In this document: positions 44,291 to 54,365 of the stretch, piece by piece
Layout of the letters: each line of letters begins with the position of its first letter
Position numbering within the stretch: position 1 is the stretch's first letter
NCBI RefSeq assembly: GCF_012935325.2
Contig: NZ_JABBYG020000001.1
Span: 930,001 to 994,000 of the forward strand
DNA from: Paenibacillus sp. PL91
Lineage (GTDB): Bacteria > Bacillota > Bacilli > Paenibacillales > Paenibacillaceae
Length of the DNA: 64,000 bases
Reading direction: 5' to 3'
Notes under the pieces: model-generated
What the model saw: the letters and a program-made list of their open reading frames with translations, nothing else
Told to the model about the DNA's origin: nothing
Databases searched by the model: none
Translations under genes and position numbers: made by a program

Positions 44291-46153
44291 TTGGGGCTGA
44301 TCGAGTTGACATGGAACTTATTTAGAAGCCGGTTCAGACAATCGGTTCAATTCCGTCTTACCTGTTTCTTCTTACTGATTCTCTTGCCTTTGGTCGCTGT
44401 CTCTATCTTTTCTAATTTCCGGTCCCGGGCGATATTGCAGGATCAAATAGGAGATAGAACCCGCAACGCCATGTTATCCGTGATGAATTATATCGATTTG
44501 ACGATGCAGGGCGTCTACGAAATGTCATCCGTCCTGGCCAATGATCCCGATCTGCAAAGAAATTTCGAGCATGCGGGAGACCGGCTAACGCCGGAATCGA
44601 TACTGGATTTCCAGAAGGCAACCAAGCAATTAATCTCCGTCACGTCGAACAATCAGGTGATTTCTCAAGCCTCTCTGTTTCATTATGATTCCGGCACCCT
44701 GCTCTCTACCACAGGCTACCAAAAGGAAGAGCGGAAGGAAGAACTAGAATGGGTTCAGCAGGCAATCCGTGCCAACGGGAGAGTCACTTTTTATTTTCCG
44801 CAGGAAAACCGATATGATGCCAATGGTAAGGTGGATCCCGTTTACAGCACGAATAATATGGTAGTGATGCGGTTAATCAATTTGCTGAATCCGCAGAGGA
44901 ATAAGAACATACTGCTGCTCCCGTTAAAGAAGGATTACTTCACCTCCTTAATCGAAAGCTTGCTTCCGAGCAGCAGCGCACAGCTGTTTCTAACGACTGA
45001 AGACGGTCAGGTTGTTGCCGGCACCAGAACCAAAGACGTGCAGCTGCCGATATGGCAGGACGAAGACCGGGACATCGTGATCCGAGAGATTCCGGGTTAT
45101 GATCAACGGATGCTGATGGTACGAGCGACTTCCAAAACCTCCGGGTGGACGCTTACGATGATCCAGCCCGAGAAGGATGTTTTTCAACAAACGAAGCAGC
45201 TGCAGTTATGGATATATATGATTATTGCGGTAAGCTTGTTTATCGCGATCTGGATATCGTGGTTCGTATATAGCGGAATAACGAAACCGATCAATCAGGT
45301 TGTTCAAGCCATGAGACAAATCAGAATCGGAAAGATGGATACGCAAATTTCCCATCAACGGACGGATGAATTCGGATATGTGATGGATTCCTTCAATCAT
45401 ATGGCTATGGAGCAGCGGCATTTAATTGAGGATGTGTACGAGAAGCAAATCATGCTCATTAAAACGGAAATGAAATTGCTGCAATCCCAGATCAACCCGC
45501 ATTTTTTGTATAATACATTGGATTCCATCTACTCCGAAGCGATCTTGAACCAGGCTGATGACATTGGAGAAATGGTGATGAATTTATCTAAGTTTTTCCG
45601 CTTCAGCCTGGGGAAAGGGAAGGAAGTCTATACGGTTTCCGAGACATTCGAGCATATTCGATACTATTTAAATGTTCAGCAGCGCAGATTCGATTTTAAT
45701 ATTTCCTTCCATCTGGACGAGCGCGTCAAACATATGAAGATTCTCAAATTGCTGCTCCAGCCGGTTGTTGAAAACGCCGTTTTGCACGGGTTGGAAAAAA
45801 AGTCGGGGCACAAGGAGCTGACCATTTCAGCCAAAGCCCGCGATCCCTATCTAATCGTGGAAGTAAAGGACAACGGCATTGGAATGCCAGAAAATCGGTT
45901 AGCCTATATCGGGCAGGAGCTTGCGAAAATATCCGCGAAGGGAAGCGATTTGCTGATGCCGGAAGGACAAACTCCTACAGAGCTGTTTGGATTACGCAAT
46001 GTGAAAGGGAGATTGAAACTGCATTATGGCGACTCTGCGGAGCTGGATATAAGAAGCGGTTCAGGCGAGGGCACCAGCGTTATGCTGCTCATACCGCTGG
46101 ACTCATCGATAGTAACGGATCATGGAAGGGAAGACGGGAGTGAAACGACTTGA
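44291..46153 (+). CDS. YesM-type sensor histidine kinase
   Basis: This kinase of up to 620 residues has a first membrane segment CFFLLILLPLVAVSIF, an extracellular sensor of about 250 residues, a second segment LWIYMIIAVSLFIAIWISWFV and a HAMP region. The phospho-His is in INPHFLYNTLDSIY; the N box is VVENAVLHG, the G box DNGIGMPEN. The start is uncertain: TTG 44291 gives the longest reading, while TTG 44306, 9 bp after GGGG, is equally likely. Its stop overlaps the next gene's start. Confidence 0.88.
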   Translation: MGLIELTWNLFRSRFRQSVQFRLTCFFLLILLPLVAVSIFSNFRSRAILQDQIGDRTRNAMLSVMNYIDLTMQGVYEMSSVLANDPDLQRNFEHAGDRLTPESILDFQKATKQLISVTSNNQVISQASLFHYDSGTLLSTTGYQKEERKEELEWVQQAIRANGRVTFYFPQENRYDANGKVDPVYSTNNMVVMRLINLLNPQRNKNILLLPLKKDYFTSLIESLLPSSSAQLFLTTEDGQVVAGTRTKDVQLPIWQDEDRDIVIREIPGYDQRMLMVRATSKTSGWTLTMIQPEKDVFQQTKQLQLWIYMIIAVSLFIAIWISWFVYSGITKPINQVVQAMRQIRIGKMDTQISHQRTDEFGYVMDSFNHMAMEQRHLIEDVYEKQIMLIKTEMKLLQSQINPHFLYNTLDSIYSEAILNQADDIGEMVMNLSKFFRFSLGKGKEVYTVSETFEHIRYYLNVQQRRFDFNISFHLDERVKHMKILKLLLQPVVENAVLHGLEKKSGHKELTISAKARDPYLIVEVKDNGIGMPENRLAYIGQELAKISAKGSDLLMPEGQTPTELFGLRNVKGRLKLHYGDSAELDIRSGSGEGTSVMLLIPLDSSIVTDHGREDGSETT

Positions 46154-47751
46154 ATTTAATGATCGTGGAAGACGAGAGCAGCATCCGCAATCGATTAGCA
46201 GCAATGATTCCTTGGGAGGAGCACGGGATCGATATTGTCGCTCTTTGCGAGAATGGTATGGAAGCGCTCCGAATGATAGAACGTACCAAACCCGATATCG
46301 TGATCTTAGATATCCGAATGCCTGAAATGGATGGCTTGTCCCTCGCACGGGCGATCCGTCGACTGGACAGGCGGATGAAAATGATTATTTTAAGCGGATA
46401 TGGAGATTTCGAGTATGCGCGGGACGCTATGGAGTCCGGTGTGCTGAAATATTTAATTAAGCCCGCCAGCAATGACGAGATCCTGCATGCCGTCCTAGAA
46501 GGCAAAACGCTTCTTCGAAAGGAAATGGAGGAGCAGCATAGTCACGAAGCGCTGAAGCTGAAATGGCTGGAGCATCTTCCCCGGCTGCAGGATATGTTTT
46601 TCAACAACTGGATTACCGGCGCCTATTCGGATTGGGAGATCGAACGCAGAAGCAAGGAACTGATGATTCGTTTGGAAGGGAAACGGCTATTTTCCCTTGT
46701 GATCATGGAAACCGATCCGCTGCTGGAAGGGGAGGAACGATTCAGCGATTTAGATTCGGCTTTGCTGCAATTTTCGCTTCGCAGTATCGCAGGGGAAACC
46801 ATTACCGAAAACCAAGGGGGATTATTTCAAGATCTGAACGGCTCTACAGTGGTGTTGTTTCAGAGCGCAGAGAATGAGACCGAAGGGGATTTCCAGCTGC
46901 GGGTGCATTTTTCGGCCACAAAAGTACTGTCCACATTCAAAGAGTGCTTAAAGGTAACAGCCAGCGCAGGAATTAGCAGGGTAATAGCGGAGAAGAGAAA
47001 CATTCCTGAAATCTATCATCAGGCAAAAGCGGCTATCTTAAAAAGGGTCATTTATGGCCACGATATTGCGATTCCATTCAACGAGGAACAGCAGCCCGGC
47101 GAGACGGTCCAGGCAGCATCCATCACGGGCAATAATCTTGAAATCGGCATTGAAGTCGGTGATCCGGTTAAATCGGCTGCCGCAATCGACGAACTGCTTG
47201 AAAACTCAATCGAAAAAGCAACCTCCGTCGACGAGGTGCAGGTCCATGTACTCTATTTGTTTCATACCCTGCTCCGTATCATTCATAATAAAAATTGGTC
47301 CATCCGGGAAGTGGTCGGGGAAGACTTTCATTATTTCCAACACTCGCTTAGTCTCCAGAGCAAGGAACAAATCCGTATTTGCATGCACCGGATCGTTCGG
47401 AGGATGACTTCCTACGCCCTAAAGCGGAACCAGTCCGGCGGCCATAAGATGATTCAGGAGATCTTGAATTTAATCGAGCAGGAAATTGGCCAAGAGCTGA
47501 ATCTTTACGGGATCGCAGACCGCTTTTTTGTTAACAAATCGTATTTGAGCCGTCTATTTAAGCATGAAGTGGGGGAATCATTCTCGCAGTACGTCCTTAA
47601 ACGAAAGATGATCAGAGCTAAAAGGCTGCTGCTGGAAGGGGCGCAGGTGCAGAATGCGGCGCAGCAGGTCGGGTATACGAATGTCGGATTTTTCTCTAAA
47701 GTATTTCATAAATATTGGGGGATATTGCCAAGCGAGATGAAGCCAAGCTAA
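46150..47751 (+). CDS. YesN-type response regulator with AraC DNA-binding domain
   Basis: This 533-residue regulator has a receiver (1-120) with the acceptor Asp in IVILDIRMPEMDG and the Lys in YLIKPA. Its AraC domain at the C-terminus contains NLYGIADRFFVNKSYLSRLF and AQQVGYTNVGFFSKVF. It starts at TTG 46150, overlapping the kinase stop by four bases, with GGGAG 9 bp upstream. It would activate the importer and the GH5/FAD genes. A hairpin with a T run (AGCGAG 47731 against CTCGCT 47753) overlaps its end. Confidence 0.9.
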   Translation: MNLMIVEDESSIRNRLAAMIPWEEHGIDIVALCENGMEALRMIERTKPDIVILDIRMPEMDGLSLARAIRRLDRRMKMIILSGYGDFEYARDAMESGVLKYLIKPASNDEILHAVLEGKTLLRKEMEEQHSHEALKLKWLEHLPRLQDMFFNNWITGAYSDWEIERRSKELMIRLEGKRLFSLVIMETDPLLEGEERFSDLDSALLQFSLRSIAGETITENQGGLFQDLNGSTVVLFQSAENETEGDFQLRVHFSATKVLSTFKECLKVTASAGISRVIAEKRNIPEIYHQAKAAILKRVIYGHDIAIPFNEEQQPGETVQAASITGNNLEIGIEVGDPVKSAAAIDELLENSIEKATSVDEVQVHVLYLFHTLLRIIHNKNWSIREVVGEDFHYFQHSLSLQSKEQIRICMHRIVRRMTSYALKRNQSGGHKMIQEILNLIEQEIGQELNLYGIADRFFVNKSYLSRLFKHEVGESFSQYVLKRKMIRAKRLLLEGAQVQNAAQQVGYTNVGFFSKVFHKYWGILPSEMKPS

Positions 47752-47765
47752 TCTCGCTTTTTTTG
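47731..47765 (+). terminator. terminator overlapping the regulator's 3' end
   Basis: AGCGAG (47731-47736) pairs with CTCGCT (47753-47758) across a 16-base loop, followed by seven Ts. The stem is short. The next gene has its own -10-like TATAAT at 47835. Confidence 0.5.
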
Positions 47766-47875
47766 TTTGAAATTAGTCATGATCCGAGCAGTACATGTCA
47801 TGAGCGTGCTCTAAGAAACGGTCCGATTCCCTACTATAATAACTATAAAATAAGAGAATGAGGAGGAAGTATAAC

Positions 47876-50800
47876 GTGCGCTCAAGACCATGGATAGCTA
47901 TTATGCTCTGCATCATGCTTGTATTAGGCGTAATTCCCCTTGGGAACTCAACCGCAAGGGCGGAAGAGGCCCGCAATATTGCCGGAGAAGCGTTATTAAC
48001 CGTCGATTCGGTAACCGGAAGCAACACGGCGGATAAGGCAGTGGACGGCGACAAAGCGTCACGCTGGGTTTCGGGCAGCGGTACGTATGAACATATTTTT
48101 GAAATGACTTGGGAGAAGGAGCAGACGATTAATCAAGTCAAGGTATGGAGCGGCAATGTGGGAACGGGCGCGAACAATTGGCATTTTCGCGACTTCACGC
48201 TGGATTACTGGAACGGCAGCGCTTGGTTGGCTTTGGCGTCTATCGTCGATAACGACAAGGACAATAATGCGGGGGAGTATAATGATTTGCAATTTGATCC
48301 AGTCACTACTTCAAGACTTAGGCTGCATATTACAAAACCAAGCTGGGGCGGCTTCAACGCTTCTGACGATAAAATAGCCAGACTTGCCGAAATTGAAGTG
48401 AATGCCGTTTCCTTGCCTATTGATGACCAAACCCCGCCCGGAGAAATCGGAAATCTCCAAATCGTCGCAGGAGACGGGCAATTGGCGTTATTGTGGACGG
48501 ATCCGTCTGATCAAGATTTGAGTCATATCCTAATGACGAGAGAAAACAGCGAAGCAGAGGTGATTACTATCAGCAAAGGGGTGCAAAAACGGATACTGCC
48601 CGGTCTTACGAACGGAGAGGAATACGTGTTTAGACTGCAAACGGTGGATGAGACGGGAAATGTATCGGCTGGGACGCTTTTTTCCGGGACTCCTCTTGCG
48701 GGTACGGGCAACGAGCCTTCCACAGGCTTCGAACGTTTTATTACTCGGAGCGGGGATCAATTATGGGATGGAACGTCGGAATTCCGTTTTATCTCTTTAA
48801 ACGGCTCCAATCTGACCTATATTCCCAGCCCGGAGTGGCACCGTGCGGACGCCTGGGAGCAGGAAGACGTGTTTAAATCCTTGGAGCAAATGGGAGGAGC
48901 CGTCGTTCGCTTGTACACCTTCACCATTAAGGGCGGGACGGCCAACGGGAATGAGAAAAGCCATATTAACGGGTTAAGGGACTATGACGAAGATTTCTTC
49001 CGTGATTTGGATAAAGTATTGGAGCTGGCCAACCGATATGGAATCCGGGTAATCATTCCTTTCATAGACACTTGGGAGCATGTCGGAGGAATTAAGCAGT
49101 TTGCTGCTCTTCGCGGTAAAGCCCAAAATCAATTTTACACCGATCCTGAGCTTAAGGAAGATTATAAACATCTGGTCCAGTATGTCTTGAACCGGACTAA
49201 TACGTATACAGGGCTCAAGTACAAGGATGATAAGGCCGTATTGGCTTGGGAAACGGGGAATGAACTGTATCCGACCGATGAATGGACGCAAGAAATGAGC
49301 GCCTATATCAAAAGCATAGACGCCAATCACTTGGTAATGGATGGGAGCTACGGCATCCGTACGGCTTCTTTGAACGATCCGAATGTGGACATCGTGTCCA
49401 ACCATTATTATGAGAGCGGCGGCGCTAACTACGCCATGCGCAACGTTTCCGACAGAAATGCCAGCTTAGGCAAAAAAGCGCTCATCATTGGCGAATTCGG
49501 TCATTCCGATACAACGAATTACACTAATCTATTGGATAAAGCGATTTCAAACGGAACTTCCGGCGCACTTCTGTGGACATTGAAATTTCATCATAAAGAG
49601 GGCGGTTTTTACAACAAAGCAGGCGACTACCGTTGGCCGGGCTTTCCTTCAGGAGATTCTTATGACGAAACGTCCGTTATGCAAATGATACGGGAAAAAG
49701 CATTTGAAATTCGCGGTCTACCTGTTCCGCCAATAGAAATTCCCGATGCCCCTTACCTGCTTCCGATTGAGTCGGTCCTTGGCATCTACTGGAGGGGTTC
49801 GGCGGGGGCAAAAACGTATGTCATTGAAAGAGCGGAAGCTCCTGAAGGGCCATGGATTGCGGCGGGGGCGGACGTATTGGACAGCGATGTTCCGTTTAAA
49901 CCGTTTCAAGATACAATGGCCGTTAACGGCAGCGTCTATTACTACAGGGTGAAAGCGGAAAATATTGCAGGAATTTCGGGTCCGTCCAACGTCGTCGGTC
50001 CTATTACGGCATCTACCGTTCCCCCTGTGCCAGACTCGCCGGCTATCATTCCGTTTCAATCGGTATCGTCTATCTCTTGGGAGACGGTAAAGTGGGCGGA
50101 TACGTATGACGTGGAGCGGGCGAATGCACCGGAAGGGCCTTGGACAGTGGTAGGAACTGACCTATCGGAAACGGATAGACCTTTCAAAGACGCTCTGGCA
50201 GGCAGCGGAACTCAATATTTTTATCGGATCAAGGCTAAAAATTCAGGCGGTATATCAGAGCCTTCCGAGGCGTTCGGCCCGATTATTATCCATAACGTAG
50301 CGCAGCTTGCCGAATTAACCGCGGATTCCATAAACGGCACGAACGTCAAAGAAAACGCGGTCGACGGCAGCCTGGCAACAAGATGGTTGTCTCAGGGGAA
50401 TGAGGAAGTTCATTTTCTCAAAATTGAATGGGCGTCTCCCCAAACGATCAATCAATTGAAGATGTGGAGCGGGGCGGCAAGCGGCGAAAAATGGCATATC
50501 CGTGATTTCAATATCACGTATTTTGACGGAGGCGAATGGAAGCCGTTAATAACGGTAACAGACAACGATAAAGACGGATTCTACGGCAAGTATAATCACT
50601 TTCTATTCGATCCGATTCAAACGACAGCTATTCAGTTGAATATAACAAAACCTACTTGGGGAGGGGTACCGGCGAATCCGAGCGATAAAATTGCACGGTT
50701 AATGGAATTTGAGGCAAGCTACGCGGATAGGACTCCTCCAGTTACCGCCCTGAACCTGGAAGGGCTAAGAGTGAATGGATGGTATGCAGCTGCGCCGACG

Positions 50801-51484
50801 CTGGCCTTGAACGGGACAGACAAGGGGCCGAGCGGCGTCAAACAGTCAGAGTACAGCTTGGACGGAGGCGTGCATTGGACCGTATACTCGGGTCCGGTCG
50901 CGTTGACGAAAGAAGGGCAGTACCCGTTGCTTTATCGTTCCGTAGACCACTCGGACAACGTGGAAGAAGCACAGCTGCTGGAGGTGAAAACGGATTTGAC
51001 GGCACCGGTTGTGACATTTACAGGGGAAGCGTCTTACGCGATAAATCAGACGATTACCATTGCCTGCAGCGCAACCGATGCCCTTTCAGGCGTATACGGT
51101 ACACCGTGCGACAACTCCCTGCTTCAGGTCAAAGCGTATTCCCTGGAGCCAGGTGAGCATAAGCTTGCCGTCACCGCTGAAGATATGGCAGGCCATCGAA
51201 CTTCAGCTGCCCATGCGTTTACGGTTTCGGTAACGTTTGAGAGTTTAAAGGCAGTGACAACGGAATTGCTGCAAGCAACGGATGCCAATGGCTGGGAAGG
51301 TATCGCCAGATCCTTGAAATATAAGTTGGATCAAGCGAAAGCTGCGGTTGACCGCGGTGACCGGGCCGCAGCAGAGGATTTACTTGCGTCTTATGTTAAG
51401 GAAGCAACGGACCAGAACGGACGTTCGTTGAAGAGTGAACAAACGAGCATCCTGATCAGATGGGCTCAGACGATTATTGCCTAA
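47876..51484 (+). CDS. secreted GH5-like multidomain glycoside hydrolase
   Basis: This 1202-residue secreted protein has a signal peptide 1-29 (cleavage after ARA). An F5/8-type carbohydrate-binding domain (30-185), an FN3-like domain (190-275) and a GH5-like TIM barrel (about 280-620) follow. The acid/base is the Glu in WETGNELYP (about E463) and the nucleophile the Glu in IIGEFGHSD (about E540). Then come two FN3 domains, a second F5/8 domain (815-960), two Ig-like repeats and a C-terminal FIMAH-type helical domain (1120-1202, ending RWAQTIIA). Mannanase is the nearest guess, as the barrel resembles mannan-active GH5 enzymes. GTG 47876 follows AGGAGG; ATG 47858 lies before that site and is unlikely. 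Confidence 0.85.
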   Translation: MRSRPWIAIMLCIMLVLGVIPLGNSTARAEEARNIAGEALLTVDSVTGSNTADKAVDGDKASRWVSGSGTYEHIFEMTWEKEQTINQVKVWSGNVGTGANNWHFRDFTLDYWNGSAWLALASIVDNDKDNNAGEYNDLQFDPVTTSRLRLHITKPSWGGFNASDDKIARLAEIEVNAVSLPIDDQTPPGEIGNLQIVAGDGQLALLWTDPSDQDLSHILMTRENSEAEVITISKGVQKRILPGLTNGEEYVFRLQTVDETGNVSAGTLFSGTPLAGTGNEPSTGFERFITRSGDQLWDGTSEFRFISLNGSNLTYIPSPEWHRADAWEQEDVFKSLEQMGGAVVRLYTFTIKGGTANGNEKSHINGLRDYDEDFFRDLDKVLELANRYGIRVIIPFIDTWEHVGGIKQFAALRGKAQNQFYTDPELKEDYKHLVQYVLNRTNTYTGLKYKDDKAVLAWETGNELYPTDEWTQEMSAYIKSIDANHLVMDGSYGIRTASLNDPNVDIVSNHYYESGGANYAMRNVSDRNASLGKKALIIGEFGHSDTTNYTNLLDKAISNGTSGALLWTLKFHHKEGGFYNKAGDYRWPGFPSGDSYDETSVMQMIREKAFEIRGLPVPPIEIPDAPYLLPIESVLGIYWRGSAGAKTYVIERAEAPEGPWIAAGADVLDSDVPFKPFQDTMAVNGSVYYYRVKAENIAGISGPSNVVGPITASTVPPVPDSPAIIPFQSVSSISWETVKWADTYDVERANAPEGPWTVVGTDLSETDRPFKDALAGSGTQYFYRIKAKNSGGISEPSEAFGPIIIHNVAQLAELTADSINGTNVKENAVDGSLATRWLSQGNEEVHFLKIEWASPQTINQLKMWSGAASGEKWHIRDFNITYFDGGEWKPLITVTDNDKDGFYGKYNHFLFDPIQTTAIQLNITKPTWGGVPANPSDKIARLMEFEASYADRTPPVTALNLEGLRVNGWYAAAPTLALNGTDKGPSGVKQSEYSLDGGVHWTVYSGPVALTKEGQYPLLYRSVDHSDNVEEAQLLEVKTDLTAPVVTFTGEASYAINQTITIACSATDALSGVYGTPCDNSLLQVKAYSLEPGEHKLAVTAEDMAGHRTSAAHAFTVSVTFESLKAVTTELLQATDANGWEGIARSLKYKLDQAKAAVDRGDRAAAEDLLASYVKEATDQNGRSLKSEQTSILIRWAQTIIA

Positions 51485-51517
51485 TGAATTTAAAGAATAT
51501 TACCGGGAGGAAGTACG

Positions 51518-52891
51518 ATGACAATGATACGTACGATGAAGCTGATGTCCGAAGAACTGCCAATTATTAAAGAGGTTGACGTTACTGTTATTGGCGGGGG
51601 GCCTACAGGTATTGCTGCGGCTATTGCCGCTGCAAGAAACGGAGCCAGAACGCTGCTTATCGAACAAAGGGGATTTCTCGGGGGCATGGCTACAGTCTCG
51701 TTGGTTCCGGCATTTTGCCCTTTTACCGATCACGAAAAACCGGTAATAAGGGGAATTGGCCTTGAACTGCTGGAGCGTATGAAGCAGCAGTGCAGTGCAG
51801 ACTTTCAAAGTCAGTATAAGCATCAATTGGATTGGGTACCCATTGATGTGGAAGTATTAAAACGTGTGTACGATGATGCGGTGCTCGAGAGCGGCGCGGA
51901 TGTTTTATTCCATACCTTTACCGGTCAAGTGATCTTGAACGCAAACAGAGACCGGATCGACGGACTGGTCATATTAAATAAATCGGGCAGGTCTGTAGTA
52001 AAGACCCGTTATGTGATCGATGCATCCGGTGATGCCGATATAGCCGCGATGGCCGGAGCGCCTTTCCAGAAAGGCGGAGACTCGGGAGAGCTGCAGCCGG
52101 GTACCATGTGCTATATTCTAACCAACGTGGATCGCAGGCGCTTCCAACAGTATATAAATGAGAGCGGGGATACGGGACAAATACCCCAAGCGGTCGCGCT
52201 TGCCCAGCAGAACGGGGATCTCCCTGTTGGGCGCAAAGATGTTTCAGGGTTTGCATGGGTCTCGGATTACTTGGTCGGGGTGAATTTTGGTCATGTGTTT
52301 GGGATAGACGGAACTAATGCGGAGGATTTAACGCGGGCAGCCATCGAAGGCCGCAGGCTTGTAAAAGTGCAGGTAGACTTTTTACGCAAATATGTACCGG
52401 GATTCGAGAATGCCCACTTGGTCAGCACCGGTGAACAGATCGGGATTCGGGAGACGCGGAGAATCGTCGGCGATTATATGCTGGTACAAGAAGATTTTCT
52501 GGAAATGAGGAGCTTCGAAGACGACATTGCGCGGAACGCATATTTTATCGACATTCATATGGCTACGAGCAAGGATAATATGCAAATTCGCCATTTGCCG
52601 CCGGGGAAATCCCATGGCGTACCCTATCGTTCACTGCTTCCTCAGGGACTTGAAAATGTATGGGTAGCGGGTAGGGCGGCATCTGCCGATCGTGTCGTAC
52701 AAGGTTCGCTGCGGGTCATGCCAAATTGTTTTGCAATGGGGCAGGCTGCCGGAACAGCCGCTGCTTTAAGCAGCAGCATGCACGGTTCATCCCGTGATGT
52801 GGATATTACAACGCTTCAACGTTTACTGGTCAATCAAGGAGCATGGCTTGGAGAAAAATGGGAGGTTATCGTTGAAGACAAAGCATTCTGA
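51518..52891 (+). CDS. FAD-dependent oxidoreductase (PF12831-like)
   Basis: In this 457-residue protein the N-terminal dinucleotide-binding motif is VIGGGPTGIAAAIAAARNG (about 24-42), then the LIEQRGFLGGMAT loop, and the C-terminal FAD contact GRAASADRVVQGSLRVMP with GQAAGTAAAL. Residues RETRRIVGDYML match other members of the FAD_oxidored family. No signal peptide, so the enzyme is cytoplasmic and its substrate is presumably an imported sugar or its product; the reaction is unknown. GGGAGGAAG precedes ATG. It is the last gene of locus F, 33 bp after the secreted GH5-like gene. Confidence 0.8.
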   Translation: MTMIRTMKLMSEELPIIKEVDVTVIGGGPTGIAAAIAAARNGARTLLIEQRGFLGGMATVSLVPAFCPFTDHEKPVIRGIGLELLERMKQQCSADFQSQYKHQLDWVPIDVEVLKRVYDDAVLESGADVLFHTFTGQVILNANRDRIDGLVILNKSGRSVVKTRYVIDASGDADIAAMAGAPFQKGGDSGELQPGTMCYILTNVDRRRFQQYINESGDTGQIPQAVALAQQNGDLPVGRKDVSGFAWVSDYLVGVNFGHVFGIDGTNAEDLTRAAIEGRRLVKVQVDFLRKYVPGFENAHLVSTGEQIGIRETRRIVGDYMLVQEDFLEMRSFEDDIARNAYFIDIHMATSKDNMQIRHLPPGKSHGVPYRSLLPQGLENVWVAGRAASADRVVQGSLRVMPNCFAMGQAAGTAAALSSSMHGSSRDVDITTLQRLLVNQGAWLGEKWEVIVEDKAF

Positions 52892-53050
52892 TCCACGCTC
52901 ACACAAGAAGTTGGCTCACTTTAAAAGAACTCCTCATCTTTACTTATGAAAAGTTGGTTATCCTTTTTGTGAGTGACTTTATCCTACGTCTGAGTAAAAT
53001 TGTCAGATAGCTACAGTGAACTGTAACCCTATTTGTAGATACGTAATAAA

Positions 53051-53088
53051 AAGGTGGCTTCTGTATTCATCAGGAGTCATCTTTTTTT
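53051..53088 (+). terminator. rho-independent terminator
   Basis: AAGGTGGCTTCTG (53051-53063) pairs with CAGGAGTCATCTT (53071-53083) if three G-U pairs are allowed, followed by Ts. It closes locus F. The remaining 53089-53404 interval contains no gene, only the repeat at 53319. Confidence 0.65.
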
Positions 53089-53318
53089 ATCCCCATTGGT
53101 AGCGAGCTGTGTTGTACTAAATAGCTCTCAGGATTCGACTCCCACAGGCAGATATAAAAATAAATTTCTACGAAAGATAGCCACGAATTATTACTTGGTG
53201 TTTATTTATTTGCAGTTTATGGACGCACAAGGCGACGAAGTCGGAATGGGATAAAGTTCTTGTTATTTATGACATCAAGCTATTGTATTGGAATTATCCC
53301 AGGCCCGACTTACTTAAT

Positions 53319-53340
53319 ATCTTATAAGAAATTGTTGAAA
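53319..53340 (+). promoter_or_regulatory. repeated 22-bp upstream element, copy 1
   Basis: ATCTTATAAGAAATTG then TTGAAA. It recurs at 63979 with one mismatch. It contains the palindrome CTTATAAG and lies 65 bp ahead of the first permease of locus G, so it may be an operator or part of the promoter. Confidence 0.5.
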
Positions 53341-53404
53341 TTACAGAAATTTATCCGATAGGGGGGTGCTATTATACAAATATAAATAAAGACGAGGTGA
53401 TGAT

Positions 53405-54352
53405 ATGCAAGCGAAATTGGCAGCGGACGCCATTCCCCTCCCCAAAAAGCGGAATTCATGGATAAGAACGATACAAAAGTATAAAGTGATGTACGCTCTC
53501 TTATTCCCGGCATTAGTTTACTTTGCCGTATTCAAATACATTCCTATGGCGGGAATCATTATTGCTTTTAAAAACTATAACCTAGCGTTGGGACTATGGG
53601 ATAGCCCATGGGTGGGATTTAAAAATTTTACAGATTTTATGAACGGCGTTTATTTCTGGGACATCATGCGAAATACGATTATCATATCGCTGTATAAGCT
53701 ATTGTTCGGTTTCTCCGCTCCCATCGTGCTAGCTTTGCTTCTCAATGAAGTTTATACCCAATGGTTTAAGAAAATCGTACAAACGATTACTTATTTGCCC
53801 CATTTTCTGTCATGGGTCATTGTGTATGGAATGATGGTGGCATTATTAGCCCCAGGGGATGGTCTTTTTAACATGATTTTGAAGGAAATCGGTGTTCAAC
53901 CCATCTCCTTTCTAACGGAGCCTGCCTGGGGCAGACTGCTGATCATCTTATCTGAAATATGGAAGGATATTGGATGGGGAGCGATATTGTACCTTGCAGC
54001 ATTAGCAGGAATCGATCCCAGCTTATATGAAGCGGCTCGGATTGATGGCGCTTCCAAGTGGAGACAGCTATGGCATGTAACATTTCCCGGCATTCGAGGA
54101 GTCATTATTCTGATGCTGATCCTTAAATTAAGCCATATTCTGGATGCTGGCTTTGACCAAATATTCATGTTTGCCAACAGCTTTAACCAGGAGAAGATCG
54201 ACATTATCGACACATGGGTATACCGTGAAGGGTTGGAGCGCCTTAAGATTGGCTTGGCTACTGCTGTGGGATTGTTTAAAGCTGTCATCGGATTTGGTTT
54301 AGTATTGGCTGCGAACAAGCTCGCCAAAAAATTCGATGGGCAAATTTGGTGA
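53405..54352 (+). CDS. carbohydrate ABC transporter permease, LplB type
   Basis: This 315-residue permease is the first gene of locus G. Hydrophobic start MYALLFPALVYFAVFKYIP; EAA loop YEAARIDGASKWRQL. GAGGTG precedes the ATG. Its reading frame slightly overlaps the longest reading of the next permease, but the real start of that gene is 14 bp after this stop. Confidence 0.92.
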   Translation: MQAKLAADAIPLPKKRNSWIRTIQKYKVMYALLFPALVYFAVFKYIPMAGIIIAFKNYNLALGLWDSPWVGFKNFTDFMNGVYFWDIMRNTIIISLYKLLFGFSAPIVLALLLNEVYTQWFKKIVQTITYLPHFLSWVIVYGMMVALLAPGDGLFNMILKEIGVQPISFLTEPAWGRLLIILSEIWKDIGWGAILYLAALAGIDPSLYEAARIDGASKWRQLWHVTFPGIRGVIILMLILKLSHILDAGFDQIFMFANSFNQEKIDIIDTWVYREGLERLKIGLATAVGLFKAVIGFGLVLAANKLAKKFDGQIW

Positions 54353-54365
54353 GGTGGTTTTCAAA

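Noticed and set aside
53105..53155. tRNA-like TTCGACTCC segment
   Set aside because: No D or anticodon arm can be folded around it and there is no CCA-type end, so it is not a tRNA.
53054..53254. 66-codon open frame after locus F
   Set aside because: It starts inside a terminator hairpin and has no ribosome binding site.
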